Shown piece by piece: positions 35,063-48,971 of a stretch of DNA of 64,000 bases (position 1 is the first letter of the stretch; every line of letters starts with the position of its first letter). The notes under the pieces were generated by a model. It saw only the letters and a list, made by a program, of their open reading frames with translations, was not told the DNA's origin and ran no database searches. The stretch spans positions 3,224,001-3,288,000 of the forward strand of contig ML133421.1 in the NCBI GenBank assembly GCA_003864495.1, read 5' to 3'. The translations under genes were made by a program, and so were the position numbers. This DNA comes from Nemopilema nomurai (lineage: Eukaryota > Cnidaria > Scyphozoa > Rhizostomeae > Rhizostomatidae).

Positions 35063-38000
35063 TCAATACCTGCCTGTTCCTTGACCACGTGGCACAATTC
35101 CCATCTTTCTCGGCACAATGTCAGGACTTCGAGATCTTCGTTCAGGACTTCGTCCTCTCCGCGGTACTACATCTGGGCTTTGTGATATTTCTGATCTTGG
35201 CAGTGCCCTTGATGAAATTGAACAAAATACACTGTTACAAAAATATATAGCTCACAGTCTGGCCGTGAGGTGCTACAGGCTAGTATTGCTATTGCTCTAT
35301 AGCCCAAGCAACAAAGATAAGAATTCAATTGAAAACCACAGTTCTGTGGAGAAGACTGAAACAAAAGAGCTACATTTGATTATATTCAGGATTCCAGAGG
35401 CGACCAGTTGCAGACTTATCTAGTTCATGGCAAAAGTGTTATTGACGGCGAATTAAAACCAAGTTAGGCCATTCCTTTCTTCAAAATTCCATCTAATAAA
35501 ACTCAAGGAACACCAAGGGGTATTAATAAGAAATTGAACATGTTGGCGTAGTAGAAGATGACCAAGTAGGCAGCTGAGAAAAGCCGCAATGGGACCAAAG
35601 GAGAGGCTTCCTTCATAGGCAAGAAATAAAAGAAAGAACGCCCCTCAAGGTCTAGATATCTAGAGTGTCCTCAGTTTGCCTAGTGTTTGAAACATTATCA
35701 GCGCTGTATACGGAGGTATTCTCACCAGCTGGAATTAGTTTTTTTACATGCAGTGGTAGCTTTTTTTACATGAAGATTTTCTTATCTACCATTGATCGCG
35801 AAAGAGCTTTCATATTATGCGTATGTAACCGAATTTACTAAAAAAAACAGATTTCATTGGATAAGGGAGATCAGGAGGACGGAAATAAAACTATGGAATC
35901 ATAATTCATTTGCAGGCCCGTTCGCAGTATAGTTACCACCAAAAATGATTAACTTTGATCTAAGAAAAGGGTATAGAACGGTAGACAAAATCCATATGTA
36001 CAGAATGGCGAATAGCACTATGTCTTTCAAAACGCCCACTGCAGTCGAATATCCCAGTTTCATAGTAGTCCAGAAACGAAGAAACCATCTGGCTTTTGCA
36101 GAACTCTTAAAGTTAATTAAATACAACTGTAAGAACAAGGCCTACAGCACATTAAAGGTACGGCCAAGCAAAGTCTCTCGGCAAACATAATTGGCCCGTG
36201 TGCAAGAGTTAAATCATGCATATTCCACTTTACCTGGTAGCTCTTTTTGCTGATTGGATAGCTGTCCTTGGGCGGGGTACGCTACTCTTTAAAGGAATAC
36301 TGTCCCCGGTTCGATCTTTACTTTCATATGGGGACCCAATGTTTGACCTTCTTGACCTTGGTATACTATCACTCGATTGTGAAAGTTGATTACCAGGGCC
36401 GCCACGTCGACGGATCACTAAAAATTTAATGAAAAGAAATGACCTGAATTTTTGAAAAGCGAGAAATTTACCAAAGGGCAAGGAAGTCTTGTCTCAAAGA
36501 TAAAATAACGCTTCTGCTATTCCTCAAAAAGGGAATAACACATCGAGAGTCTTTGAGAGAGACAAGTCTTCGATTTATGAATAACGCATTTAGATTACGC
36601 ATTCATAATTCAGGTTAAAATTAAGTTAAACATAAAGAGACGGTCGGGAAACCTACACCAATTGCGATTTCTGACAACAGACACACCCTGGGTGCATATG
36701 AAAGGATTCGTTCGTAAATGGAGAGATCACAAACGATGTCTCTTGACACCGAAGGTAACACATTCATCAACCCTGGGTGCCTTCCATTTGCTGCCGTGTT
36801 GCAAAGTTCACGCCGTTTTTGCACCTTACATACCGATATGCTTTGCGTTTCAATGAGAACTGTTCTCGGTACAATATCGGCTATGCTACAGCAACGGCCT
36901 CGTCTGACTCCCGTGCAAACGGCCAATACCAAAAGGATCAAGGAGAAAGAGAATGGGTAGAAACGAAGTTAATTTGCTTGGAAATTTGGAAATTGATAGG
37001 AAATGAGGCTTTAAAGACCAACATCAATGTTAAAGGGTGATTTCATTTAGAAAATCTAAATTGCGCCAACCATAAAATGACAAAAAATTTCGAATTATTG
37101 GGCACGCTAGGTCATCCTTTGCTTAGGAGTCTTAGAGTTTGTTTACATACTAACGCAATTTTCGTCCTTTCTAGAACGAAAGAGCTTGTCATTCTACTTG
37201 GACGTTTCCAAAAAGAGGAGTGAGTGACACTTAATAATTTCTGCGCTGATAATTAGCATCATCTAGGTATCTTCCGGTAGTTTTCAGAAAGTTTCCTTGG
37301 ATCCTGTGATTCTGTGGAGGGCGAAAAGTGCTAAAGCAGAAACAGATAAATGACTCCTTTGATGTTAGATATGAGTTAAGCCCTTCTAAATACTCCAAAT
37401 AAACAGTTTTAAGGATGCTATTGGTCTTATGTTGTTGGCCGACTGGACATTGCGCTGGCATTCTTCTACCAGGCGGGTTCACTTTAACTAGAGCCAAGAA
37501 GGTTGTGTCATGGGTCTCTACAAATGATAATGGAGAAAAGTGACGTCATTTTCTAAAGCTATCCTAAGCTATAAAATCTAATGGTACGCCTATCTAAGAT
37601 TTTGCAAAGAAGGAAAAGAAAACGAAATAGGAAGATTAGTGCATTGAAATGACTGAACAGCATCAGCAAGTACATCCCGGATAAACAGCAGCAGAGCTTG
37701 GTCTTAACACCCGGAAGGGTCGGAGTGCAATGTGAAGCGATGCTCAACTGGACAGTTCCTGGCAAAGGCGGTGTTCTGGGTGCAAAAGCTGAGTGCCCTT
37801 CATGAAGGAATTGCAAAACATTTTAACATGCATCGAGAGCAATAATGTGGACAAACAGCATGATGAAATGTTGGGTGAGAAATGAAGTTGGTGGAATCGT
37901 GAGGCAAAGATGGTGACACCGTCGGCTGAGCTGCCGAAGGTAGTTGTATCAACAATCGTGGCGGTGAAAATGTTGATGTTTGATGTGAAAATTACTTTTC

Positions 38001-41000
38001 CCTTATTGACATTGTATGAAGATGGCGCCGGTACAAAGAGAAGTCCAGATAAAGATATTTTGCAGACTAAAAGCTTTCCTGAAAGAAAGGGAAGAAAGTG
38101 AAGAGTATACAAAAAGTAAACATACAATGAGTTGCCGTGATTCACGCCAAAGAATTGCGATAAAAACGACATAACACTAGAATATTAATAAAGTGATCAA
38201 AGCAGCGTTGATAATATTTGCATCTATTATCGGGTGGTTATTTAGTCTGCATTAAGCAGTAACAAATTTTCTACATACGTTGATCACTAGAACACGGAAA
38301 ACACATACACGGAACATTAAATAGGCAGACCTGGCGCATTGGGCGATGCAACTGGAAGCTTCACAGTAAGGTCCGAGTCACCTAGATGGGACAAGCATGA
38401 AAGCACAGTTTAGTTACAGCTATGGGCTTGCATCTGCTATAGCCAAAAAGGGGGACTTTACAGCACATTCTAGGTCAAGGCTAAATTGAAACTATCATGG
38501 CTGTGCCAAATAAGATACACGGCTTATGGCTTCATGTTGCTCACAAAATCCTACATTCATCATGTAGCCTAGTACTTAAAATTCTAGAGGAAAGTGCCTT
38601 CGTTGAGCTAGTATTGAAACGAATATTTACACGAGACTACCTTTGCACTCGGAGTAACTTTCCAAGAGCATTAAAAATTCAAAACTGCTTCTGTACACTA
38701 TATCCTGTAGGTATCGGTAATAATATGAATTTGCTCCAAAGCACCAACACTAATAGGTTTTAGCTCTTGAAGGGAAGGTATCACAACTAAATATAGTATT
38801 CAAATGACAACACTGCTAAAAAACATCCATAAAGAACAGGATTAAGGAAATTTATTTACCCTGAGCTTGCAATGATAAAGCGCCATTGGAGCTGCGAATT
38901 TGTCCAGATTTTGATTCCACTAAAAGGGAAGGCCAAAAGAAGCCTTTGATAACGCATTTCAAATGGGTATCATCAGAGAAACAAAGATTCATAGAAATCC
39001 GAAAACTGCATAGAAACGAACAGCAGAATGCGAGTAGAGAGATTCTGTCATCAACAAAGTGTCATGAACAATGTGTCATTAACAATGTGTCATGAACAAT
39101 GTGTCATTGACAATGTGCTACCAACAATGCGTAGCGGAAGATAAACTCTACTTCGGCAGTTGCGAGAGGCTGGATAAACAGTCTATTAATACGTAATACC
39201 GATATCAAATGCACATGAAAGAAATGTTCTCATTTACGTAATAGTCATTTGCATGTCATTTTAGATGCCACATGTCAGTTATGCATTAGGTTCCGATATG
39301 GGTTGTTGACTGTCTTCGAGTGCCCGAGACACAAAGGAGATTCAAAAAAACTATTAATTAATTGGGGTTAAATTGCCAAGATTTAAGCAGCATCGATTAA
39401 TTTTAGTATTTTGATTTGGTGACGCCTTGTATGTTGAAGTTTTGATAAGTCAGTCGGCCACAACAGCTTTTCTATGTAAGCCCGGTCAGCCAAAGCCACT
39501 GTCATGACGAAATCAAACACACAAATGCGAGCTCTGTTGCAAAAGTTTGATAGCCGTATAATCAACAACGCAAACAGCAAGCACGTGAACACCTGCATTG
39601 GCAAGGGCTTTTCGTCTTATTCTAATGTGGGATCTGAGATACTTTGCAGAGACTCTCCCGAGACTCAACCACATGTCCAATTGGTTCATTTGTGTGATTA
39701 AAGTGGAAAAAGACATTCTTCATTCAAAGAAATAAGTTTTGAAGTGGGAGAATAGATGTACAAGAATAAGCAGGCATAATCCACAAGTATGAAACAACAG
39801 AGCCTGGAAAGCGGCAACGAAGCAACTGTACATCAAGAGCTCACTTTGGCTTGGTTGGTACAATGAAGCGTTACTTCTCCTACTAGTCTTTTCAATCACC
39901 CAGTCCACAGGTTGTGGCTAGTTTAGAGTCAAAGACAGGCAAAAGCAGCATCAGCGATTATCAAGAGCAGGTGATCAGTACAGGGGACCAATGGACCGGC
40001 ATGAAAATTTGCAGTCAATTTAATTCTTCCAATTTGATCATTACGAATTTCTATCTTATTATTAAAAAATGTATGCTTTAACCATTCACGTTTATCGAAG
40101 TTAACAAGTCAGTTTTGAACAAGAAAGATGTTATTTTAAGAAGAATCATTAAAGCTAAGGCTTTATTTTATTTCTTTTAAGAATATTTTTATTTAGGTAG
40201 CAACATACATTTTAGTAACAGAATGCCACAATTTACAAAACTTTGTTCAGCTTTGAGTTTTTAGAAAGTTAAAAATGCTAATTCAAATTTAGCAACTAGA
40301 AAGTTTAAAGGATAACTTTATTGTGAAGCGTTATACTTTCATGAAATAAATTTAAATTCTTACGCATTACTTCCCAAGGTTTAATTAATTTTCCAGACTT
40401 CTCGTAAATATTTTCCAGAGTTTCTTCGGGGATAGGAGCCTCAAAGAAGGATGAAATCGGAAGCAGGATCTTCCTTCCTATAAAATTTACTATTTTAAAC
40501 ATTTTACTAGACATAGTAGATATTTTATTAGAAGTTTTAAACATGCCTTCTTCTCTTTAACCGAAGAATCGACTGCAAAAGCGCAACTACAAGTCATACA
40601 TTACGTAGAGCATGTTGTCCAATTGTAACTCTATGTTATTGCACTAGAGCATTAGACGTAGAAGAACACTTATCCTATGAATATCACTTTTTGGGAAACT
40701 GAAATACCAACAAATTTTGAAAAATTAAGCATTTACAGGTAAAAAACCACAGCTATGCTTTGTCGGAAGCGTTCTAGCAATTGAAAAGCAAAACAAAAAA
40801 GGGAACATTCTACACAAACAACATTGTTACCTCCTCTTGTCTTAGGTTTTCGAATGGCTGAAAAATTAAAAGTTAACGATCAAGGAGCGAAAATATAGAG
40901 GATATAGCTGCATTAACAAAAAGAGCTTATTTAAAGAATTTTTGGGAAAGAACTGCAGAGCAGTGGCGGACACTAGAGAGAGCGAGCGCGACCGCCCCTC

Positions 41001-44000
41001 CACCCAATAATCTCAAACTGAAAGTTTACAATTCAGGTTAGGGAAGAGCTACGATGACTTCATATCCCATAGCATCTTTCTACAAAGCATTCCTTATCCT
41101 TTGAAACAAAAACAAGTTGCATTCATCAATATTAATTTGCTTAAATGCGACGCATTACATTATCTGAGAGCATCAATATCAACAGAAAAAATACAAACTA
41201 AAGCAAATGCGAAATAGTTCATGCTTTAGAGTTAAAAAAGCTTCTGTTCACCAACATGGTTATTTTCGCCAAGAGAACAGCTCTTTTAGTTTGCTAGTAC
41301 AGTAGTTAAGTATGTTCTTCATATCACGAGACTCAGGATATCTTGATTCATTGGGAGGAGCTTGAAGTCGCTAGCTCCAAATGAGTTTAAAGGATTGCAA
41401 ATGAAGGAAAGAATTCGATTCATTGCACTAAAACTTGTTTCTACAGTTGCAGTACCTACTGGGAAGGTTTTGATATTTCTAGGACTCTATGTAAGTTTGG
41501 GTGGAACGCAAAATGGATTGGCACTCCAGATTCAATAAAATTTTTAGCTTGCTCAGATTGAGGCTGGAATGTTTGTCTGCCGATAGCAGTGCATTGCTCT
41601 TAGTTCTGTACCTCAGACAGACTGGCCTTGTAATCAAGATATACCTCTTTGCAAGCATCCGGAGAATCCTTCGCTGCAAGCACTTCCAAATGGTATCACA
41701 TAGCCGTCTATCTAGATCCTTTAAAACAGGTGGAACAGCCAAACTTTTCCAAAGAAACTCTCACAATGATCATCGGTTTCAGATTCACTCACCACTCTTC
41801 TTGGTGAGCGTGGGTTTTCAAGCACAACTACATTCTATTTTCGTAAACAACGTTTTCCGAGACCAGCCCTCAAGGTGGGTCCAAATACCTAAGATTCTAG
41901 CCCTCAATTGTTTTTGTGATTTGTTGAAACTTAAAACAGTTCTCAACGATAAATCCCCTTCCCGACGATAAATATTTTCTCAACAAAACTACTAAGTTGG
42001 TAAGTGAACGTGGACAACTTTTGGTCCAGTTGTTAAAGAATCTTTTCTTTGAAATTTTAGCTTCTTAGAAGGCAATGAAAATGTATTGTACCATTGAGTC
42101 AAAACTATAACGATCTGCTTCATTGTTTTATGAAACTTGAAGTCTCACCCCTCACTCACTCCAAAATCAGAAAAAGTATCCGCCCCTGTTGTAGTGACCC
42201 TAGAGTTTGCTCCTACTACCATACGATAATCATCGGGCCTTTTCTGTAGGCTGAAAAGTCACTATATTAAACAATCTAAGTGATTCGAGTGTGAATGAAT
42301 TCACAATGGTTAAGAAAAATGCAGAGACTCGTTTCATCATGTCTTGCCTCATGTCTTATGTCTTACATCATGGATTTTGGGAAAACTAGCGCGACATATT
42401 ACCATATATTAGTTTATTTGAGACGAATTTCGCGCCAGGGCAGAGAATTATGTAGAATTATTTTCAAAACTCAAATCTTCATAATTCTATTCAAGTTTTG
42501 AAAAAAACTGCAGCCACAAAGGAGAAAAAGTGATTTTTCTAAAGAATGGAAAGAATGGGTTTGACTGTGCGTGTTCACTCTGGGCGAAATACTGGGCTTG
42601 ATACCAAGAGTTGAGCCGTTGTTAGCGGCATTGACCAACACAGCGCCACATTAAAAAATATAGGTACCTTGGACGGATGCTTTTAACTATATTGCACACT
42701 AACTGTTGACTTGAAGGTAGGCTATCTGGTGATGGGAACCGAAAAGAATCTGCAAAAGCTAAATAAAACTTGAAAATGAGGCATACCAATTTCATCTGAC
42801 AATTCTAGTGAATTCCTGGAAGACCCCAGAGAGCTGCGAGGACTTACTGAGTGTTCACCTAAAATTAAGTTGCTAAGATTAGAGAGCACCTGATTAGCAA
42901 AGACATAAACAAAAAGAAATAAAGAAGAATATTAATATCATCATTGAGTCATTGGGTTTGAACGTTTTCAGAACTAGCTTCTTGTAAAGATTGGGCTAAA
43001 AATGGGTTTGTAAGAACATTTTCTTTAAAAACGTTGCCTTACCTGGGTAGATGCTAATAGAAGAAAGTAGCTCAAATGATAATTAAGACATTTTATTTTA
43101 AAGCTTAAAAAAGCTCAGAATAGTGGAAACATAATTTTGGCACACTTAAAGCACTTATTCAACGTTTGAATTTTCTGAAGTGAAGTTCTAATAACACGAG
43201 CAACGAAAAGTTTGCAAAAAGAACGCATTAACACGAAAATCTACCTGACGAGTCGCTTTTATCTGACAAGGACGAGCTCCTGAAGGCTGGAGTCATTGCT
43301 AAAGAAATAAAACTCAATCTGACATGAATGAACATAAAATGGAACGCCTCGGAGCCACAGCCGATGAATTACAAAAATGAGGTAAACATATGTGCATTTA
43401 CAGGGATGTTTGGAACAGTAAACCACGGTAGCCACCACGTTTATCCTGCCAAATGAGGCCAATCCCGTTCCAAGAGATTCTTGAAGAGCATACCTCTAAT
43501 TTGTAAGATGAGCACAAGAAACTTTCTTGAAAATATTTTTAGATAATTGCTTAAAATACTTTACCAGAGGAGCCGACACGGCGAGTTATAGGCCCAGGAG
43601 CAACTTGAAAAGATCGCTGCGGTGGTGATGCTAAAATGAAACGGGAAACATTACAGAAATTTTATTTATAAAGACTTATACTTGTAGGTCGTTATATGAC
43701 TTTCACAGAAAATGAGGTTACGTTTACCGTCTATCCTTTCTAAGGTAAAAGCTTATAACAATCATTCATGTGACGCCACCAGAAAATTGGATTGATTAAG
43801 AAAAGGATCTAGGCAACATAAAGACTCGCTCTAAAGAACCTCTTAAAGAATAAGTCTTCAATTTGCTATCAAATTTAAATCTTCTTCTTTGCCATATGTA
43901 GACAGAAAAAGGTCATACCTCCACTTGAACGTTTCTAAAGGAAGGAGTGAAGTAGATGCTGATTGGTCATTGGGCAGCCAATCATGTCCTTGTAACACGA

Positions 44001-47000
44001 CCCTCAAATGTTTTTCGATCCGCAACTGGCTATCATTTTGGTCTGTTTGTTTGGCTATCTTAACAGCATTTTGGTCATTGTCGGATTTGTGCATGCTTTG
44101 AGAAGTGTCGGACGAAAGGTGGTTTTTATAAATGTCAAAATCATATTTCCATTGTTCCGTCCAACTTTGAAATACCTTTGAAATATTTTTTGGAAAGAAA
44201 AATTTTTTGAAACCATACTTGGATGAAATAAGAATATTTTCAGCAGATTAATGGAAATGAATCCTGCAACATTTGCAAGAACGATCACTATAGAATCTCT
44301 GTAGTGTGAGTTGAAGGGGTGAATACAGTAAGTCACAGCTCTTAATCAATCTTTTTAATTGATTACTTTTGATGAATCCTGCTACATTTGCAAGAACGAT
44401 CACTATAGCATCTTTGTAGTGTGAGTTAAAGAGGTCCATACAGTAAGTCCAGCTCTTAAGCAATCTTTTTCATTGATTACTTTTGATGAATCCTGCTACA
44501 TTTGCAAGAACGATCACTATAGAATCTCTGTAGTTTGAGTTGAAGGGGTGAATACAGTAAGTCACAGCTCTTAATCAATCTTTTTCATTGATTATTTCTG
44601 AGGCCGAAGGTTATTATAATATTGAAAACCCAGATTTGAAATTTAGCTTTTGATTGCTTGGCTAAAAATTCTTGAAAATGTTCATGCTTCGAAATGTTGC
44701 GTACTTTATCTCAAACATGCAGAATTCTTCAATCGGTAAATGCTGAAATAAATGCTGGTAAATGTGAAAACACATGCAAAAGGTAAATGCTTTCTCAAGG
44801 AAATAGTTTCGTTTCTTTACAAAGGAAAATGCCTGTTTCCAACTCCAAGTGATAACTTACTTTCAAACTTTAAGCTCATTGGTTGAAAATCGTCCCCTTC
44901 TTCCATGGACCTCAAATTTCGGCGTCGAACTGGGGAATCTGAAATTAAAGAAGTACATTTCAGAAAAATTTCCAAAGGATCTGACTTGCTAAATTTTTCC
45001 TCTAGAAACCTTGAATGAAAATCAAAATTACGTCTAAAACCAATAACTTTTACTACGTTTTGATTATTTCGAGGCCAATTTAAAAATTAAGAATAGGGCT
45101 GTTTCTGAACAGGAATTCTTCATTGAACAGCTTATACGGTCACTAAACTTTACTTTACATTCAAACATACTCGGCAAGTTCAACAGTTTCGAGTTCATAA
45201 TGCAATAAAAATGTTCATAATGCAACCTTTCTCTTTTACAGAAATAACAGAAATTTCACAAATTCAAGGCCCAAAAAGCTCAATGTTTCTTAATGATTCA
45301 TTTAACTTCAAAAGCTGAAATTTCTTCATTGTCTCAAGCCTAGATGTTGCAAACCTCTAGAGGCACAATGCTCTTACTTTCATTACGTCGTGAGATGATC
45401 TGATTATTCGGGTCATAAAGAACATCGTATCCTTTATGAAAGATCGCGCAAGAAGAATGCTTGTGCTCCATTGTAGGAGAACATAGAACACAACGTTTGT
45501 GTGTAAAACATGGAATGATGAGCAACCAGATGAAAGAACATAAAACGTGTAGCTCATGCAGCTGCCAAAGATAAACGTTAGCCGGAGTCACAACGCCTAA
45601 AGAGCATGATGAAATAATCTTCGTCCACTACAAAAGATGGGTTTAAGGTTATTACGCAAGAAAATTGGGAAGCGTCGCTAGGCAGCTGTTAAAGATGTAG
45701 AATGGAAACAAGGATACGGATACTATAGTCCTCTGCTGTTAATTGGCGAAAAGAGGATTACAAAGTGACAAATTGAAGATGTCCCACTATTGCCATCCAA
45801 ACTCCCAATAGCTAGGCGGAAAGTAACAAAATAGGAACAATTCTCATGGTGGTGGCTCGTCTGTGCAATTCTTCAACGCAACATTTGAATTATAGTTTCT
45901 TGTCATGGTGTAAAAGCAGCTATTTCAGCAGAAACAAAACCCGTCATCTTACATTTAGAAAGACGGCATAGCGAATTCTCCACGAAGTTATGATTTACCT
46001 GGTGATAGCAACAATTGAAACCTCATTCATATGTGCAGAAAAAGAGAACACTTAGCAAATATCACCATCTTAGCAACTGAAAACATTAATGGTAACAAAA
46101 CACGCTCCGTTACAAGCATGGATAGGCTACTTTCCAAGTAAAACCCAAAGTTCTTCACAAATTTTCTTCCCAACAGACAAAAGGTAAGCACAGCAGTAAG
46201 AATCTATGTTGTTCTTGTTAGACTGCCAAACCAAAAACGTTTCTTTCATGGGTCAAAATGTGCTCAAAATACCACAAGAGTAACAGAAAACCAGTTTCTG
46301 TCTTTTCAAAACCAGATTTACTTTTATTTAAGAGAAAATCTGAAGCTGCACAGACAGTATAACAATACCAAACTGTATGAACAAAGAATTATTGATTCTA
46401 CCACATCTTCAATGTTGTGAAGTGGTTGCTGACCAGAAAAAACAGAAACAACAATTATGAAACTTTTGCACCTTTAGGGTTGTCTGAAAGTCTAAAAGTC
46501 TGCTTAATGCAAATTTCTAGCCTGCTTGTTGGGAGTCAGTTACTTGAATGAAAAATTTTGAAATAACATTTATCAAAATTGCCATTTAAGAGCTGTCTAT
46601 TCAGGTTTCATTTGTAATAGATTCTAAATTAGGGTGATGAATGCTAGAATGCAACAGAATTTTATGTGTTAAACATATAAATATATTTTGTTACAAGGTA
46701 CACAAATCTAGGATGAGGAAATGCAAAGTAAGCTATAGACTTATATTGATAAAACCTGCTAGTTCATAACTCTCAGAAGCCATCATTGGTCTCCCATATG
46801 GCGGAGAGAACGCCATTTGATCTATGGGAAAAGTTAATACAATGGAGTGAGGGTTAATAGAGAAGCTTTAAAAACAGACGAGCAAGTTTCTGAAAAGAGA
46901 ATGAGTTAAAAATTAATTTTTAGTAATAATGTATAGGTATATATGTTGTAAACGTAGAGCCAAAGGACATGAAGATAAAGGACTCTAAGCTTTCATTGCT

Positions 47001-48971
47001 AAGAAACAAAAATTAATAAACCACACCATTAAATAAATGATGGTTCAAATTTGGTAGACAAGCTGTTTGACTGACAGAAAAACTTGTTTCCAAATGCAAT
47101 ATCTTCAGAAAGTTATGATGCAGATTATGTTGAAGTATACAAAAAGCTCAACAGAAAAAGTTGCACGCAGCAAATATCTAAATAAATACCTTCATCATAT
47201 TCCCAATCCAAACTCATTATGCTGCACATACTTTCAGCTTGATAAAGTCTCCCTGGTGCTGATTCAGAGTGTTGACCAATATTGTGCTTTGCAAGTAGAC
47301 TGTTCAATTTATCTATATCAAGGTAAAAACTTTGATATTTGGATACAAAATCATCAATTTTAAAATAAGATCACTGTTTGCAAAACTTTGGTTGCAAATA
47401 TTTCTAAGATATCATAACAAACAATGAACAAAGAAATAGAATTGAACATAAAAAAGAGCTGACTTACAAAATTTGATGGCAGGAGACATCAGTCTTATAC
47501 ATGCATAAGAAACTTAAAGTCACCTTTTCTGTTTTGAATTGAAATGAGATCAAGTTTTGAAGCCAGAGACCCTTTTACTCTGTTGAGCTCTGGAGTTCTA
47601 ATGTTGTCAGTCAACCAGTACTTTGGTTTTTCTCCAAATCCAGAGCCTGTAGGTTGCAAAGGAGTTTTGAGCAACCTGCAATTTAAAGGATATCATCACT
47701 CTAAGTAAAGGTTCAGAATGAAAATATACAAAAAGTCCCTCATTATATTAATTTATGAGATTAATTGACTTTTGCTTCATGAAAAATATATCTTTTGCAC
47801 TCCACTCTTTCCACCTCAACCTCTTTATTTAGAACAAATTATCCATATCAGGATGAGCAGAATATCCATATCTGGAACTGACCATAGTTGATTCTAAACT
47901 TTTGACAAGCCAGAGTTTTAATTGATTCCAGTTAAAATGGACCTAGCATTTAAAACTTAAATGACATATCACTCAGCAAAGATTCCACACAAAGTTCACC
48001 ATTACAACCAAAGAATGCATTGGTCTATAAACAAGAATGCATAATCCCATTTCATCTAATTCCATCAAGAGGGAAAGTTAAACCTGAAAAAATCATGACT
48101 TACAAAATCAAGAAAAGATTTGCCTTTATCAGCAATATGCAAATTTAAAATTTAAATACCCCCTGATGTTTATACATGCTGGATAGAATGCTGGATTGAA
48201 ATAAAAACCTTTGCATTTATTACTTATAAGCAATTTAAGCATACTTCATCACTAATTCATACACATTTAAAGCAAAAGAAGAGAACTGGAATTTTAGTCA
48301 TGCTGGACAAGATTTTGATGAAATAAAATCCTAAGGGTATTGAACCAGAAAAAAGAATTAATTTAAGACCTGCTTTGATTCTCAGCAACTTTGACAAGTT
48401 CTTGAAACCTTATAAATTAAAGTAATATTTCTTTCCTTATATCAAAGTTCTGTAATCAAGACTAACCTAGATTGATATAATTTAGAGAATGATTTTCCAT
48501 AATTCTGAATGAACTAAGCATAAATATGACTCTAATGTTCAAGGGGTAAAAATTACTCTTAAGTTTCAAATGTTGGCTTCAAAATAACGAAAGAGTTATA
48601 CGATTACGATAAATATTAAGCTGTAAAGCAGGTAAACATTATGCTATAAAACAACGTATGCAAAACACTGATAACAGAAGTAAACATTTATACCAACTAT
48701 CTTCATCATCTAAACAAAGGTCGTCTTCGAATTCTTCAAGGTCAGATTTTCGCTCGAGTAGACTCTCTTTCAGATTAAGTTCTGCTTCTTGAACAAGGGG
48801 TTTCTGAAGATGATTCCCACCTGAAATGGTTTCGCTAAGAAAAGTTACAGAATCTTTGTCTTCTGGAGATGGAATGTCGTTTGTTTCCTCGATATCTTTC
48901 AACATTACTTGAAGTTTGTGGAGCTCTTTCTGACCAGTTCGTTTCTCTTCCACAGAAGACATTTCAGTCAT
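35063..48971 (-). CDS. SLAIN-like microtubule plus-end protein (eleven-exon model)
   Basis: Exons on the - strand in coding order: 48971-48694, 47675-47524, 44938-44861, 43630-43565, 42858-42787, 42749-42711, 40857-40831, 38919-38860, 38381-38331, 36417-36234, 35207-35063. They give 1,152 nt and 383 residues with matching phases. The N-terminus has a short coiled coil (KELHKLQVMLKDIEETN), then an acidic box and SW (LEEFEDDLCLDDEDSW), then YWLTDNIRTPELNRVKGSLA. This resembles the coiled coil, E-D-S-W-L and W-x-P-E-x-x-x-x-S-L order of SLAIN1/2. The rest is Ser/Pro/Arg-rich, with SSVPRPRT of SxIP-like type and a repeated R-S-P-E/D tail ending RGQGTGRY. SLAIN proteins link EB proteins to ch-TOG at growing microtubule ends. 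The exons are strongly supported. The family call is moderate and the 42749-42711 exon is the weakest. Confidence 0.65.
37259..37311 (-). other. Possible alternative terminal exon of the SLAIN-like gene
   Basis: After a good acceptor (CGCCCTCCACAG), the phase 1 frame reads ESQDPRKLSENYRKIPR and stops at 37261-37259. It fits the phase of the upstream exon at 38381-38331. If used, it would replace the two last exons with a 17-residue tail. Confidence 0.3.
39053..39130. repeat. Short tandem repeat of about 14-15 bp
   Basis: Five to six units of AACAATGTGTCAT type, with alternating GA, TA and GA variants, in an intron of the SLAIN-like gene. Confidence 0.85.
43950..44120 (+). repeat. Dispersed repeat family member D
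   Basis: It shares GCTGATTGGTCA, TTTTTCGATCCGCAACTGGC and GAGAAGTGTCGGACG with member B. It lies in an intron of the SLAIN-like gene, antisense to that gene. Confidence 0.6.
44257..44598. repeat. 115-bp tandem repeat, three copies
   Basis: Units start at 44257, 44372 and 44486. All share ATGAATCCTGC, then ACATTTGCAAGAACGATCAC, then CAGCTCTTAA and a TTGATTA end. They lie in an intron of the SLAIN-like gene, between the exons at 44938-44861 and 43630-43565. Confidence 0.93.

Noticed and set aside
36621..36941. - strand 106-codon frame with a signal-peptide-like start (MILLVLAVCTGV) and several cysteines
   Set aside because: It lies in an intron of the SLAIN-like gene, has no splice or domain support, and its cysteine spacing does not match the secreted pair at 54.5-57.5 kb.
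39383..39716. Overlapping - strand frames with hydrophobic stretches near 39.4-39.7 kb
   Set aside because: No receptor or transporter motif was found and two frames compete over the same bases. Treated as intronic noise.
40305..40544. - strand frame with a protein-like segment (PIPEETLENIYEKSGKLIK)
   Set aside because: Its composition is convincing, but no compatible splice phase with the SLAIN-like exons and no known family were found.
41340..41960. + strand stretch with a laminin-G-like phrase (SKWYHIAVYLDP)
   Set aside because: It is interrupted by several stops and frame changes. The resemblance is short and could be chance. At most a decayed exon.
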